Below, piece by piece: positions 1 to 7,936 of a stretch of 33,602 nt of DNA. Both the position numbers and the translations under genes were made by a program. Each line of letters begins with the position of its first letter. Position 1 is the first letter of the stretch. A model generated the notes under the pieces. The model was not told the DNA's origin. It saw nothing but the letters and a program-made list of their open reading frames with translations, and did not search any database. The DNA comes from an uncultured Lachnospiraceae bacterium (GTDB taxonomy: Bacteria; Bacillota; Clostridia; Lachnospirales; Lachnospiraceae): NCBI GenBank assembly GCA_947630595.1, contig CANRIG010000032.1:1-33602 (forward strand). The letters run 5' to 3'.

Positions 1-4
1 GCAA

Positions 5-158
5 AATATCAGAAATCTAATATCGAAAATTTAATGTCAGAAATCTAATATCAAAAATCCAATACCGGAAATCTAATGTCAGAAATTCAATATCAAAAAT
101 CTACTATCAAAAATCTGATGCCAGAAATTCAATATCAAAAATCTAATATCGGAAATCT
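5..158. repeat. 14-bp degenerate tandem array, 11 units
   Basis: Eleven consecutive units of exactly 14 bp follow the pattern AATATCAGAAATCT with one to four substitutions each, and no unit gains or loses a base. The array begins almost at the window edge and may continue to the left. Because 14 is not a multiple of three, it cannot encode a periodic peptide in one frame. No unique spacers separate the units, so it is not a CRISPR array. Function is unknown; it is the first of several such arrays in this window. Confidence 0.9.
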
Positions 159-356
159 GCGACACTGCGGCAAACCTGCAGCCAAAATAAATAACCTGTG
201 GTCTGCATATCTGCAGATAAAAAGGCAAAGCTTCGCCATCCCGGCCTGCCCTCAAGCTGCCCGAATGGGGAATACCATTATGACACCGTTCGGGAAAGCA
301 TTGCCTTCGGGCCCATACGTTCTCTCCCGGATTTATAAAACCTGTGCCAGCTAAAC
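159..356. other. Intergenic stretch without a recognisable gene
   Basis: I see no supported coding region here. An imperfect inverted repeat (CCCGAATGG at 260-268 against CCGTTCGGG at 286-294) could fold, and CTGCA-TATC-TGCAG at about 204-217 is a small palindrome. An open frame crosses this stretch and the preceding 14-bp array, but its N-terminal half is only translated repeat, so I do not call it a gene. Confidence 0.5.
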
Positions 357-498
357 CTGCATCGGCCGAATCTATAACTGCCCTACACCAGCCGGCTCTG
401 TAACTACCAGACCCATATCGACTAAATCTACATCGGCTGAATCTATAACTACCCTATATCAGCCAAATCAGTAGCCGCCAGGCCTGTAACCACCAAAT
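357..498. repeat. Two direct 71-bp degenerate repeats
   Basis: Two adjacent units of exactly 71 bp (357-427 and 428-498) align without gaps. The first 37 bases are clearly alike, for example CTGCATCGGCCGAATCTATA against CTACATCGGCTGAATCTATA, and the remainder has diverged more. Each unit contains shorter sub-repeats built on words such as CTGTAACTACC and CATATCAGCC. It lies between the 14-bp array and the recombinase promoter region. Confidence 0.75.
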
Positions 499-518
499 CT
501 GTATCAGAATTCTCCTTT

Positions 519-586
519 TCATGTGGACATGAACAGTAAAAATATGTTATTTTGCCACAATTTGTGGACAATTGTCACAGTAAAAA
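519..586. promoter_or_regulatory. Cluster of palindromes upstream of recombinase operon
   Basis: Three inverted repeats are packed into 60 bp: TCATGT-GG-ACATGA (519-532), CCACAA-T-TTGTGG (555-567) and GACAATTGTC (567-576). The words GTGGACA and ACAGTAAAAA both occur twice (523/533 and 564/577), so the block also looks like a directly repeated pair of sites. Position just upstream of three serine recombinases makes recombinase or repressor binding sites plausible. The first palindrome has a two-base asymmetric centre, as serine recombinase crossover sites do, but this is inference only. Confidence 0.4.
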
Positions 587-638
587 AACTCACACCGCAT
601 TTCAAGGAGATTTCAATTGTGACCGAGCGATTTTCTGG

Positions 639-668
639 TTGTAAACTCTTGCCGGAGTTTGTTATACT
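639..668 (+). promoter_or_regulatory. Promoter of the recombinase operon with operator-like inverted repeat
   Basis: A sigma-A type promoter is visible: TTGTAA (639-644), an 18-bp spacer and TATACT (663-668). It lies 22 bp before the first recombinase start, which has a strong GGGGGG ribosome site. The spacer holds AAACTC-TTGCCG-GAGTTT (643-660), a 6-bp inverted repeat between the -35 and -10 boxes. That is a typical place for a repressor to block transcription. Confidence 0.55.
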
Positions 669-689
669 TTTAGAAAAGGGGGGATAAAA

Positions 690-1733
690 ATGCAGGGAAA
701 AATACAGGGAATTTTGAATACAAAAGAGACGGAACCGCATCAATGTAAGAAAAGAACCGCCATTTACTGCCGGGTCAGCATATTGAGCGATATGCAGGAC
801 GGCTCTTTTGAGGTGCAGCGGGAATACTATCTGCACTACGTTGCAATGCATCCGGAGATGGAGCTGGTCGATGTGTACGGAGATCACGGCAAGAGCGGCC
901 GGACCGTCCGGGGACGGCCGGAGTTTTGCCGGATGATACGGGACTGCGAATCCGGGAAAATCGATTTGATTCTGACCAAATCCATCTCCCGGTTTGCGCG
1001 GAATATGTCGGAATGCATCGCGGTGATCCGAAAACTGCAGGGGCTGGGCGTCGCCGTGTTCTTTGAGCGGGAGGGACTGAACACGGAAAATCCGGCGAAC
1101 GAGCTTCTTTTGGGGATCTTTTCGGCGATTGTGCAGGAGGAAAGCAACAGCATCCGGCAGAATCTGCGCTGGAACAGGAAACGGTGCTATGAGACAGGCC
1201 GGCCGTGGGAAAAGCCGAGCTACGGATACCGGGCATGCGGCAAAGATCATCAGTGGCAGATTGAGCCGGAGGAGAGCCGCCGGGTGCGGCTGGCGTTTTA
1301 TATGGCAGGGATGTGTCATAATTATGCAGAAATCCGCTGCGCGCTGAATGAAATGGAGCGGGAAGAACAGACCGGGAAAACCTGGAATCACAATCCGGTG
1401 GTCTACCTGCTCTCCAATTTAACCTACACCGGGGATTACCTGACCAACAAGGAGTGTACGTTTGCGGAGCAGGACAGGATAAAACGCGGGAAAAACCGCG
1501 GTCAGGTAGGCCAGTTTTATATTAAGGGACATCATGAAGCGATCGTGGCGGCTTCTCTCTATGAAAACGTGCAGGAACTGCTGAAGCGCCATCTGCTGTT
1601 TTCGCAGCGGTCGCGTTTTTCGGCGGAGGAGGAAAACCTGATGCGCAAAATCCGCATGGAGACGGAAAACGCGGCGAATGACGAGGAAAGAGAACTAATG
1701 AGAAACTATTCGGGAGACTTTGGTTGGGAATAG
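690..1733 (+). CDS. Serine recombinase 1 of 3 (short type, no zinc ribbon)
   Basis: Large-serine-recombinase relative of 347 residues. The resolvase fold occupies about residues 20-160, with the nucleophile in YCRVS (Ser30) and the arginine-bearing motif TKSISRFARN. A recombinase DNA-binding domain follows at about 175-290 (GYRACG, then NLTYTGDYL). The protein ends soon after and lacks the zinc ribbon and coiled coil seen in full-length integrases of about 500 residues. Start is chosen for the AAAAGGGGGG ribosome site eight bases upstream. The next recombinase begins 15 bp downstream, so the genes are probably cotranscribed. Family members cut and rejoin DNA at att-type sites through a Ser-DNA intermediate. 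This one may act with its two neighbours or supply a subunit; which site it uses cannot be told here. Confidence 0.93.
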   Translation: MQGKIQGILNTKETEPHQCKKRTAIYCRVSILSDMQDGSFEVQREYYLHYVAMHPEMELVDVYGDHGKSGRTVRGRPEFCRMIRDCESGKIDLILTKSISRFARNMSECIAVIRKLQGLGVAVFFEREGLNTENPANELLLGIFSAIVQEESNSIRQNLRWNRKRCYETGRPWEKPSYGYRACGKDHQWQIEPEESRRVRLAFYMAGMCHNYAEIRCALNEMEREEQTGKTWNHNPVVYLLSNLTYTGDYLTNKECTFAEQDRIKRGKNRGQVGQFYIKGHHEAIVAASLYENVQELLKRHLLFSQRSRFSAEEENLMRKIRMETENAANDEERELMRNYSGDFGWE

Positions 1734-1748
1734 AAAGCTGAGGGTAGC

Positions 1749-3248
1749 ATGAAAGTAGAAAAACTGCTGAAGCCGGAGGCAAAGCAGGGGAAACAGATTG
1801 CCAGAAAGCGGGAACGGGTGGCAGCCTACTGCCGGGTATCCACGGACAAGGAAGATCAGAAAAGCAGTTTTGAAATTCAGGTGAATGCATATACGAAAAA
1901 AATAAATGCCAATCCAAACTGGATTTTAGCAGGAATTTATACAGACGAGGGAATTACCGGCACAACTGCAAAAAATCGCACCGGATTTCGGCGTATGATT
2001 ATAGATTGCGAAGCAGGAAAAATTGATTACATCATTACGAAGTCCATTTCAAGATTTGCCCGGAACACGCTGGAATGCCTTGCCTGCATCCGGCACCTGC
2101 AGAGTCTTGGCGTACAGTTTCTGTTTGAAAAGGAAAACATCGATACCAGCACGGCGTTCTCGGAAATGCTGCTGACCGTGCTGGCGGCTTTTGCCCAGGA
2201 GGAAAGCCGCTCGATCTCGGAAAATGTGAAGTGGGGAATCCGCAAGCGCTATCAGGAAGGAATCGACCGCTGGGCCGCCATTTACGGATATGCGCAGACG
2301 GAAATAGGGAACTATCAGGTGGTGCCAAAAGAGGCGGAAGTGGTGCGCAGAATTTTTCAGGCCTATGAGCACGGCCGCAGCATCGCGGAAATCGCCGGCG
2401 CCCTGACGCAGGAACAGGTGGAAAGTCCCGGCGGCCAGACGCAATGGGGCACTTCCACGATTCATGCAATTTTATGCAATGAGAAATACGTGGGGGATAT
2501 CATGCTGCAGAAACGGTACACGGTGGACCACATCAGCCACAGGGAAATCAAAAATGACTGCACCACCATTCCCGCTTATTATATTCAGGATCACCACGCG
2601 CCTCTGGTGAGCAGAAAAACATACGAGCGGGTGCAGAAAATCAGGGAGATGAACTGTCAGGGAGGAAAGTCCGAGCAGTGGAATAACCGCAACATTCAAT
2701 ATCCGTTCGCCGAGCTGCTGCATTGCCCGTTCTGCGGAAAAAGCCTGCATCAGCGCCACATGCCGGTGCAGCGCAACGCCGGCTGCGGATGGCTCTGCGA
2801 GGGAGAAGGCGCGTGCGGGCAGTTTTTTATCCGCTCCGCGATTCTGGAGCATGCGGTGCTGCGTGCATACGCCGGTTTGACGACGGAAGAAGTCGAACAA
2901 TTCGCCTATGGGAAGGATTTTGCCGTCATACAGAATGCATGGACGCTGATCGATATGAAACAGTCGCATCCGGCGTTTGACCGTGTGGACTATTATTGGC
3001 TGGACGAAACAGTGTCGTATATTTCGTTCGGGAAGCACTGCAGGAAAAAAGCCGGCAGGAGCGCAGAATGGCCGGACGACCGCACGGTGACGGTACACTG
3101 GAAATGCGGCCTGCAGACCACCGTGTTTTCCGGCGTCGAGAAAGAAAAAGATATGCCGTACAGGGTGCTGAAATTATACGGCGATTATCTGGAACGAAAG
3201 ATAAAAGAGAAAGAAAACGATCATGGAAATTATTTACATTCCGGATAA
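1749..3248 (+). CDS. Serine recombinase 2 of 3 (full length, zinc ribbon)
   Basis: A 499-residue large serine recombinase with complete architecture. The catalytic resolvase domain carries YCRVS (Ser31) and TKSISRFARN. The recombinase domain lies at about 175-300, and a zinc beta-ribbon starts at CPFCG (Cys326, Cys329) with further cysteines in CGWLCEGEGACG. The C-terminal region of about 120 residues ends in a charged KLYGDYLERKIKEKE helix. The start has a GAGGG ribosome site. Its end overlaps the next recombinase by 26 bp, implying translational coupling. It is the only one of the three with the zinc ribbon, so it is the likeliest to recognise the long arms of an attachment site. No excisionase or cargo is visible in the window. 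Confidence 0.95.
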   Translation: MKVEKLLKPEAKQGKQIARKRERVAAYCRVSTDKEDQKSSFEIQVNAYTKKINANPNWILAGIYTDEGITGTTAKNRTGFRRMIIDCEAGKIDYIITKSISRFARNTLECLACIRHLQSLGVQFLFEKENIDTSTAFSEMLLTVLAAFAQEESRSISENVKWGIRKRYQEGIDRWAAIYGYAQTEIGNYQVVPKEAEVVRRIFQAYEHGRSIAEIAGALTQEQVESPGGQTQWGTSTIHAILCNEKYVGDIMLQKRYTVDHISHREIKNDCTTIPAYYIQDHHAPLVSRKTYERVQKIREMNCQGGKSEQWNNRNIQYPFAELLHCPFCGKSLHQRHMPVQRNAGCGWLCEGEGACGQFFIRSAILEHAVLRAYAGLTTEEVEQFAYGKDFAVIQNAWTLIDMKQSHPAFDRVDYYWLDETVSYISFGKHCRKKAGRSAEWPDDRTVTVHWKCGLQTTVFSGVEKEKDMPYRVLKLYGDYLERKIKEKENDHGNYLHSG

Positions 3249-4176
3249 ATATGAGCAGAAGCGAAAACGTGTGGCGGCGTACTGCCGGGTATCGACGTTA
3301 ATGGACAGTCAGGAGGAAAGCCTGCATGCACAGATCGATTATTATGAATCTTACATCAGCGGGAATCCGGAGTGGGAATATGCAGGAATTTATTCGGATG
3401 AGAAAAGCGCCGCCAAAACGGCCAACCGCCCCGGCTTCCAGCAGATGCTGCAGGATGCCTCCCACGGGAATCTGGATATCGTTCTCGTCAAATCGATTTC
3501 CCGCTTCTCGCGCAACGTCGTGGACTGCCAGAAATACATGGAACTTCTGACCAGATACGGAGTGGAACTGCATTTTGAAAAAGAACACATCAATACCGCG
3601 GACTCCTCCGGGAATATGCTGCTTTCCCTGCTCTCCGTGATTGCGCAGGACGAGAGCCGGAGCATCTCGGAAAATGTAAAATGGAGCTATCGGGAACGTT
3701 TCAAACGAGGCGAATACAACCTGGGAAATCACCGGATTCTCGGCTACGATACGGCGGACCGGCGGCTGGTGCCAAACGAGGACGTGTGGATTGTGAAGTT
3801 GATTTATCAGCTTTTTCTGGAGGGGAAAACGTACCGGCAGATTGCCCGGCACGTGCAGAAAGCCGGCGGAAAACGCCTGCGCAGCGACCGCCCCATGAGC
3901 AATTCCACCATCCTGCGCATTCTGCAAAATGAGACATATGTCGGGGACAAGCTTCTGCAAAAGCAGGCCCCGGTAAATTTTCTGACAAAGCAGCCGGAAA
4001 AGCGATCTGCATATGAAAGCAATTATCTGATGAACGATCACGAAGCGATTATTGACCGGGAGACCTGGGAAAAGGTTCAGGAAATCCTCGGGGAAAGGAA
4101 ACGAAAGCGGGAAAAGCGAAAAGAATGGCAAAAAGAATCCGCCGTTTCCTTTGACACAGACACCGAAACCCGCTAG
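3223..4176 (+). CDS. Serine recombinase 3 of 3 (short type, no zinc ribbon)
   Basis: A 317-residue recombinase with the catalytic motif YCRVS (Ser24) and KSISRFSRN. The recombinase domain follows at about 160-280 (LGYDTADRR, NETYVGDKL), and the protein ends in a very basic tail (GERKRKREKRKEW). Like the first member, it lacks the zinc ribbon. Its start lies inside the 3' end of the preceding gene, so expression probably depends on that gene. Three tandem recombinases of unequal domain content suggest a heteromeric system or serial duplication followed by trimming. Directly after the stop codon begins a degenerate 22-bp array rather than a terminator. Confidence 0.93.
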   Translation: MEIIYIPDKYEQKRKRVAAYCRVSTLMDSQEESLHAQIDYYESYISGNPEWEYAGIYSDEKSAAKTANRPGFQQMLQDASHGNLDIVLVKSISRFSRNVVDCQKYMELLTRYGVELHFEKEHINTADSSGNMLLSLLSVIAQDESRSISENVKWSYRERFKRGEYNLGNHRILGYDTADRRLVPNEDVWIVKLIYQLFLEGKTYRQIARHVQKAGGKRLRSDRPMSNSTILRILQNETYVGDKLLQKQAPVNFLTKQPEKRSAYESNYLMNDHEAIIDRETWEKVQEILGERKRKREKRKEWQKESAVSFDTDTETR

Positions 4177-4312
4177 AATATCAGATAGAAACGTCAGAAA
4201 TATTGGATAGAAACGTTAAAACATCAGATAAAAACATTAACGTTGAAAGCATCAGATAGAAACATTAAAAATATCGGATAAAAACGTTAAAGACATCAGA
4301 TGAAAACGCAAA
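4177..4312. repeat. About 22-bp degenerate tandem array, 6 units
   Basis: Six units share the pattern AAATATCGGATAGAAACGTTAA. Four are exactly 22 bp (4198-4219, 4247-4268, 4269-4290, 4291-4312), one is 21 bp (4177-4197) and one is 27 bp with an extra CGTTGA (4220-4246). The array fills the whole gap between the third recombinase stop codon and the leader of the MoxR operon. It is AT-rich and differs in unit sequence from the 14-bp array at the left edge, though both contain ATATC words. Confidence 0.85.
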
Positions 4313-4342
4313 ACAGAAGAAATCACGAAACAGAGGTCACAT

Positions 4343-5287
4343 ATGGAAGAAAACATCCTGCAGATTTTGAAGAATAATATCGCGAAAGTGATGATCGGCA
4401 ATGAGCGCACCATCGAGCTGATGCTCACCTGTGTTCTGGCGAAAGGACATATCCTGCTCGAGGACGTTCCGGGCACCGGCAAAACCATGATGGCAAAGTC
4501 GCTGGCCAGGTCCATCCGGGCCGGGTTCGGGCGCGTGCAGTTTACGCCGGATCTGCTGCCCTCCGACGTCACCGGCCTGAATTATTTCAACGCCAGGCAG
4601 GGCGAGTTCGTCTTCTCCGAGGGGCCGGTCTTTTGCAACATCCTGCTGGCCGACGAGATCAACCGCGCCACGCCGAAGACGCAGAGCAGCCTTCTGGAGT
4701 GCATGGCGGAGCGCCAGGTGACCGTGGACCGGGTGACGCACCCTCTGTCCGAGCCGTTTCTGGTGATCGCTACGCAGAATCCTCTGGAGACACTGGGGAC
4801 CTTTCCGCTGCCCGAAGCGCAGATGGACCGTTTTCTGATGCAGATTTCCATGGAGGCGCTCTCTCCCGCACAGGAATGCGCCCTGGCGGAGCGTTTTCTC
4901 ACAGACGAACCGCTGGAGCGGCTCGAAGCGGTGTGCGAAAAAGAGGACATTGTGCGGCTTCAGGATGAATGCCGGCAGGTTTATCTGCACGGGGAACTGC
5001 TGCGGTACATCGTGGACGTCGCCCAGGCCACGCGGAAAAATGCAAACGTGATCAGCGGCGTCAGCCCCCGGGGCACGCTGGCGCTGGTGCGCGCCGCCCA
5101 GGGATACGCGCTGGTTCAGGGACGCGATTATGTCGTTCCCGAGGATATCAAGACAGTGGCCGTCCCCGTGCTCGCGCATCGCCTGCACCTCGCGGCCGGC
5201 GAGGACGAAAAGCGGCTTTCTGCGCGGATCATCGGCGAAATTCTCGCGAGCGTCCCTCTGCCCACCGAGGATTGGGGGCGGCGCTGA
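4343..5287 (+). CDS. MoxR-family AAA+ ATPase
   Basis: A 314-residue AAA+ ATPase of the MoxR family, thought to act as a chaperone that remodels or inserts cofactors into partner proteins, often with von Willebrand or DUF58 proteins. Walker A is EDVPGTGKTMMAKSLARS near residues 38-55. Walker B is LLADEINRATPKTQSSLLE, and the MoxR signature MAERQVTVD follows it. Sensor 1 is IATQNPLE, and the C-terminal lid holds SPRGTLALVRAAQ. Length matches the family. Start follows a GAGGT ribosome site five bases upstream. The stop codon abuts the next ATG (TGAATG), so this is the first gene of a coupled MoxR / DUF58 / membrane protein operon. The natural client is unknown. Confidence 0.95.
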   Translation: MEENILQILKNNIAKVMIGNERTIELMLTCVLAKGHILLEDVPGTGKTMMAKSLARSIRAGFGRVQFTPDLLPSDVTGLNYFNARQGEFVFSEGPVFCNILLADEINRATPKTQSSLLECMAERQVTVDRVTHPLSEPFLVIATQNPLETLGTFPLPEAQMDRFLMQISMEALSPAQECALAERFLTDEPLERLEAVCEKEDIVRLQDECRQVYLHGELLRYIVDVAQATRKNANVISGVSPRGTLALVRAAQGYALVQGRDYVVPEDIKTVAVPVLAHRLHLAAGEDEKRLSARIIGEILASVPLPTEDWGRR

Positions 5288-6613
5288 ATGCTCCTTCTTC
5301 TGCTGCTGAGCGTGCTGCTCGCCTATCGCCTGCAGAAATTTATTTATCGCAGATTCTGGGACCGGAACCTGCAGGTGCAGACTTTCTTCACCGACAGTTA
5401 CGTGTATGAGGGCGATGCCTCCAGCCTGCGCGAGGAGATCGCCAATGACAAAAAGCTGCCTCTCCCGGCGCTTGAAGTGCGCCTTTCCATAAGCCGCGAC
5501 CTGGCGTTCACCGGCGAGGCGAAAGCCAACACCAATGTGACGGACCTGACCTACAAGCGTGATGTGTTTTCTTTCCTGTTTCATCAGAAAGTGATCCACA
5601 CGCTTCCTTTCGTCTGCCGGAAAAGGGGCTTTTATCAGATTTCCAATGTGGAAGTGCTCGGATATGATCTGTTTTTCAGCACGAAATACTATCTGAACGC
5701 CGCCCAGCAGACGCAGCTTTACGTTTATCCGGCGCAGGTCGACGCCGGCAGGATTCGCCTGATCTGCCAGACCGTCTCCGGTATGGTGCTGGTGCAGAAC
5801 CGGCTCTACCCCGATCCGTTTGAATTCTCCGGCATCCGCGAATACCGCCGCGATCCCATGCATCACATTAACTGGAAAGCGTCCGCGAGAAGCGGCTCCC
5901 TGATGGTCAATCAATTCGACTCCACCACCAGCATCCGCACAACCGTGATTCTGGATGTGGAGGATTCCCACATTCTGCGCAGCGAGCCGCTGACGGAAGA
6001 AAGCATCCGCATTGCCTCCTCTCTCGCCGCCCGGATGGTGAAGGAACACATGGAACTGCGGCTGGTCAGCAATGCTGTATTGTATGAGGATGCGCACGGC
6101 GGTTCCGATACTTTCAAGGATATGGACAGCAGCGCAGATATTTTCAGGAATATGCACAGCGGCCTGAGCGCGCCTGCGAATACATGCCGTGGCTCAGATG
6201 CTTTTAAAAATACAGACAGCAGAATAGATATTTCCGGGAATATACATGGTAATTCGGGTGTATCGGGAATTCAGAATCCGCAAACGCAGGAGGAACGTAT
6301 GTTTTTCGCCTGGCACGCCAAGCCCGGCGCGGGCCGCATCCATGAATTAAACCGCCGGCTCGCCCGCATCGACACGCATCGAACTGTCGCACCGATCAGT
6401 CAGCTTCTGCAAAAGGAGGCGGCAAACAGACCGGCCGGACAAATCTACGTCCTGATCTCCAAGAATCAGGACAGCGTTTCGATGGAGCTTCTGCGCGCCC
6501 TGTCCTCCGGAAATGAAATTCTGTGGGTGATTCCCATGGCTCCCGGGGAGGCTTTGCTTCACGCAAATGCGCCCGGAATCCGCATGATGCGCTGGGAGGT
6601 GAACACGGTATGA
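5288..6613 (+). CDS. DUF58 (MoxR-associated) protein with inserted repeat array
   Basis: A 441-residue DUF58 protein, the usual partner of MoxR. One N-terminal membrane-associated helix (LLLLLLSVLLAYRL) is followed by a beta-rich region. The DUF58 signature YRRDPMHHINWKASARSG lies near residues 190-210, with downstream EDSHILRSEPLTEESI of a vWA-like fold. Residues 273-322 are unlike the family: five 10-residue units of the form SDTFKDMDSS / ADIFRNMHSG, encoded by perfect 30-bp periods. After them the conserved-type fold resumes (MFFAWHAKPG onward). The gene begins immediately after the MoxR stop and its TGA overlaps the next ATG, so translation is coupled. The insert looks like an expanded linker, not a domain. 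Confidence 0.9.
   Translation: MLLLLLLSVLLAYRLQKFIYRRFWDRNLQVQTFFTDSYVYEGDASSLREEIANDKKLPLPALEVRLSISRDLAFTGEAKANTNVTDLTYKRDVFSFLFHQKVIHTLPFVCRKRGFYQISNVEVLGYDLFFSTKYYLNAAQQTQLYVYPAQVDAGRIRLICQTVSGMVLVQNRLYPDPFEFSGIREYRRDPMHHINWKASARSGSLMVNQFDSTTSIRTTVILDVEDSHILRSEPLTEESIRIASSLAARMVKEHMELRLVSNAVLYEDAHGGSDTFKDMDSSADIFRNMHSGLSAPANTCRGSDAFKNTDSRIDISGNIHGNSGVSGIQNPQTQEERMFFAWHAKPGAGRIHELNRRLARIDTHRTVAPISQLLQKEAANRPAGQIYVLISKNQDSVSMELLRALSSGNEILWVIPMAPGEALLHANAPGIRMMRWEVNTV
6104..6253 (+). repeat. In-frame 30-bp x 5 array inside the DUF58 gene
   Basis: Five 30-bp units (6104-6133, 6134-6163, 6164-6193, 6194-6223, 6224-6253) plus a decayed sixth keep exact length while sequence drifts. Units 1, 2, 4 and 5 share GATAYTTTCARGAATAYRSACAGC-like words; unit 3 is the most diverged. 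Translated, the consensus is roughly (S/A)D-I-F-K-N-M-D-S-G. Confidence 0.85.
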
Positions 6614-7881
6614 AAGAAAATCAGCAGTTAAAAATCCGAAAGCCGGAGGACAACCTGTGGCTCGCCGCGCTGGCCTGGATTCACATTCTGTTGCTCAACG
6701 GCGGAATCTATCTCCTGACCATCCTCATCGGGGAAACCAAGCAGCCGGCAACACTGCTGCTCGAAACACTGTGGCTGATCATCCCCCTTGTGCTCAGCTG
6801 GATTTTTATCCGTATGTTCCGCTCACTCGCCGTCTATCTGCTGGGCTCGTTCGCCGTGTGCGCGCTGCTTGCATGGCTCTCCCGCTCTGCCCTGACGGCT
6901 GTTCTCGCTGCGCTGATTCTGCTGGCGCGCTGCTATGTGCGCATCAAAAAAGGCCAGCTGAAACGCCTCATGATGGAAATGCCCGGCGAGGCCGGCGCGC
7001 AGTTCGCGCGCGAGCTGTGGGAAATCCCCACCTTTCTGGACCGTCCGTCCCCGGCGCACTGGGCTGTGTTCGCGGTCTATTACATCGCGTTTCTGCTGAC
7101 GCGGCACGATTACCTGCTGCGCTGGGTTTTCTTTCTGCTGCTCGCGGACGTCTTCGTCTGTTTCCTTTTTATCTATCTGGAACACATGCAGTATTTCATC
7201 CGTGAAAATCAGAAAATCGCCAACCTCCCGGTGCATTCCATCCAGAAGGTGGGGCGGATCCTGCTGCTCATCAGCACAATTCTCCTCGGGCTGATCGTAC
7301 TTCCCGCCTCGCTGTACGGCCGCGAACCACTGACCGGGCTGCGCGGCCTCATAAAACCGATTAAGCTCACGCTTCCCACGGATTTGGAACCGATGATGTC
7401 CGACCGCTTCTCCACGGCAGACTTCCTTCCGCCCGGCGAGGCTCCCGCCGAACCGCCCGTGTGGCTGGAAACCCTGAGCAGCCTGTTTATGTACCTGTGC
7501 ACCGCCGCGATTGCCGTCGCCCTGCTTGTCATCATCTACCGCGCCTGCCGCAACGCCCTGGCCTACTTCGCGCAGGACGAGGAGGATGAGATCATCTTTC
7601 TGGATGCGAACGAGATCAGCCTTGCGCAGCGCGGCACACGCGCACGCCGCGCTTCAAAAGAGCGCCGCAATTCGCCGAACCTGAAAATACGAAGATTCTA
7701 CAAAAAAACGCTCCGGCGCGCCATGAAAAAACGTCCGGACGGCTGGGAAACGCCCTCCGAGCTCGAAGCCAAAGCGGCGCTGACCCGGAACGCAGACACC
7801 GAAAATCTGCACGCGCTGTATGAAAAGGCCCGCTACAGCCGGGAGGGATGTACGGAGGAAGAGGCTGGAATGCTGCGGTGA
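6610..7881 (+). CDS. Polytopic membrane protein of MoxR/DUF58 operon, DUF4129-like C-terminus
   Basis: A 423-residue integral membrane protein. The ATG at 6610 overlaps the DUF58 stop (ATGA) and is preferred over an upstream in-frame ATG inside DUF58. About eight hydrophobic segments are seen, including LWLAALAWIHILLLNGGIYL, LWLIIPLVLSWIFI, LLRWVFFLLLADVFVCFLFI and LFMYLCTAAIAVALLVII. The cytoplasmic tail is very basic (RARRASKERR, FYKKTLRRAMKKR). It ends in a helix with LHALYEKARYSREGCT, similar to the C-terminus of DUF4129 proteins found beside transglutaminase-like MoxR partners. No transglutaminase core is present. Probably a membrane anchor or effector for the MoxR/DUF58 complex; its biochemical role is unknown. 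Confidence 0.8.
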   Translation: MKENQQLKIRKPEDNLWLAALAWIHILLLNGGIYLLTILIGETKQPATLLLETLWLIIPLVLSWIFIRMFRSLAVYLLGSFAVCALLAWLSRSALTAVLAALILLARCYVRIKKGQLKRLMMEMPGEAGAQFARELWEIPTFLDRPSPAHWAVFAVYYIAFLLTRHDYLLRWVFFLLLADVFVCFLFIYLEHMQYFIRENQKIANLPVHSIQKVGRILLLISTILLGLIVLPASLYGREPLTGLRGLIKPIKLTLPTDLEPMMSDRFSTADFLPPGEAPAEPPVWLETLSSLFMYLCTAAIAVALLVIIYRACRNALAYFAQDEEDEIIFLDANEISLAQRGTRARRASKERRNSPNLKIRRFYKKTLRRAMKKRPDGWETPSELEAKAALTRNADTENLHALYEKARYSREGCTEEEAGMLR

Positions 7882-7903
7882 AAGAACTGCCGGAAAATGC
7901 AGC

Positions 7904-7926
7904 GGGCTGTCGTTTTGCGACAGCCC
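7904..7926. terminator. Strong hairpin between convergent genes
   Basis: GGGCTGTCG (7904-7912), a TTTTG loop and CGACAGCCC (7918-7926) form a perfect 9-bp stem between the plus-strand MoxR operon and the minus-strand kinase gene. No T-run follows on the plus strand, and on the minus strand a TTTT comes only five bases later. It is either a weak bidirectional terminator or a 3'-end stabilising hairpin. Confidence 0.6.
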
Positions 7927-7936
7927 CCGATTCACC

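Noticed and set aside
5-158. CRISPR-like short repeats
   Set aside because: Units of 14 bp are directly adjacent, with no unique spacers and no cas genes in the window.
76-354. Open frame of 92 codons across the repeat array
   Set aside because: Half of it is translated 14-bp repeat, it has no ribosome site and no recognisable protein features.
519-1391. Long minus-strand open frame opposite the first recombinase
   Set aside because: It is antisense to a gene with intact catalytic motifs, and its composition looks like a shadow.
4337-6157. A 606-codon minus-strand open frame
   Set aside because: It lies opposite MoxR and DUF58, which have clear family motifs; the antisense product is rich in His, Gln and Arg as shadows of GC-rich genes often are.
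6523-6609. Upstream in-frame start for the membrane protein
   Set aside because: It lies inside DUF58; the ATG at 6610 overlaps the DUF58 stop as in coupled operons.
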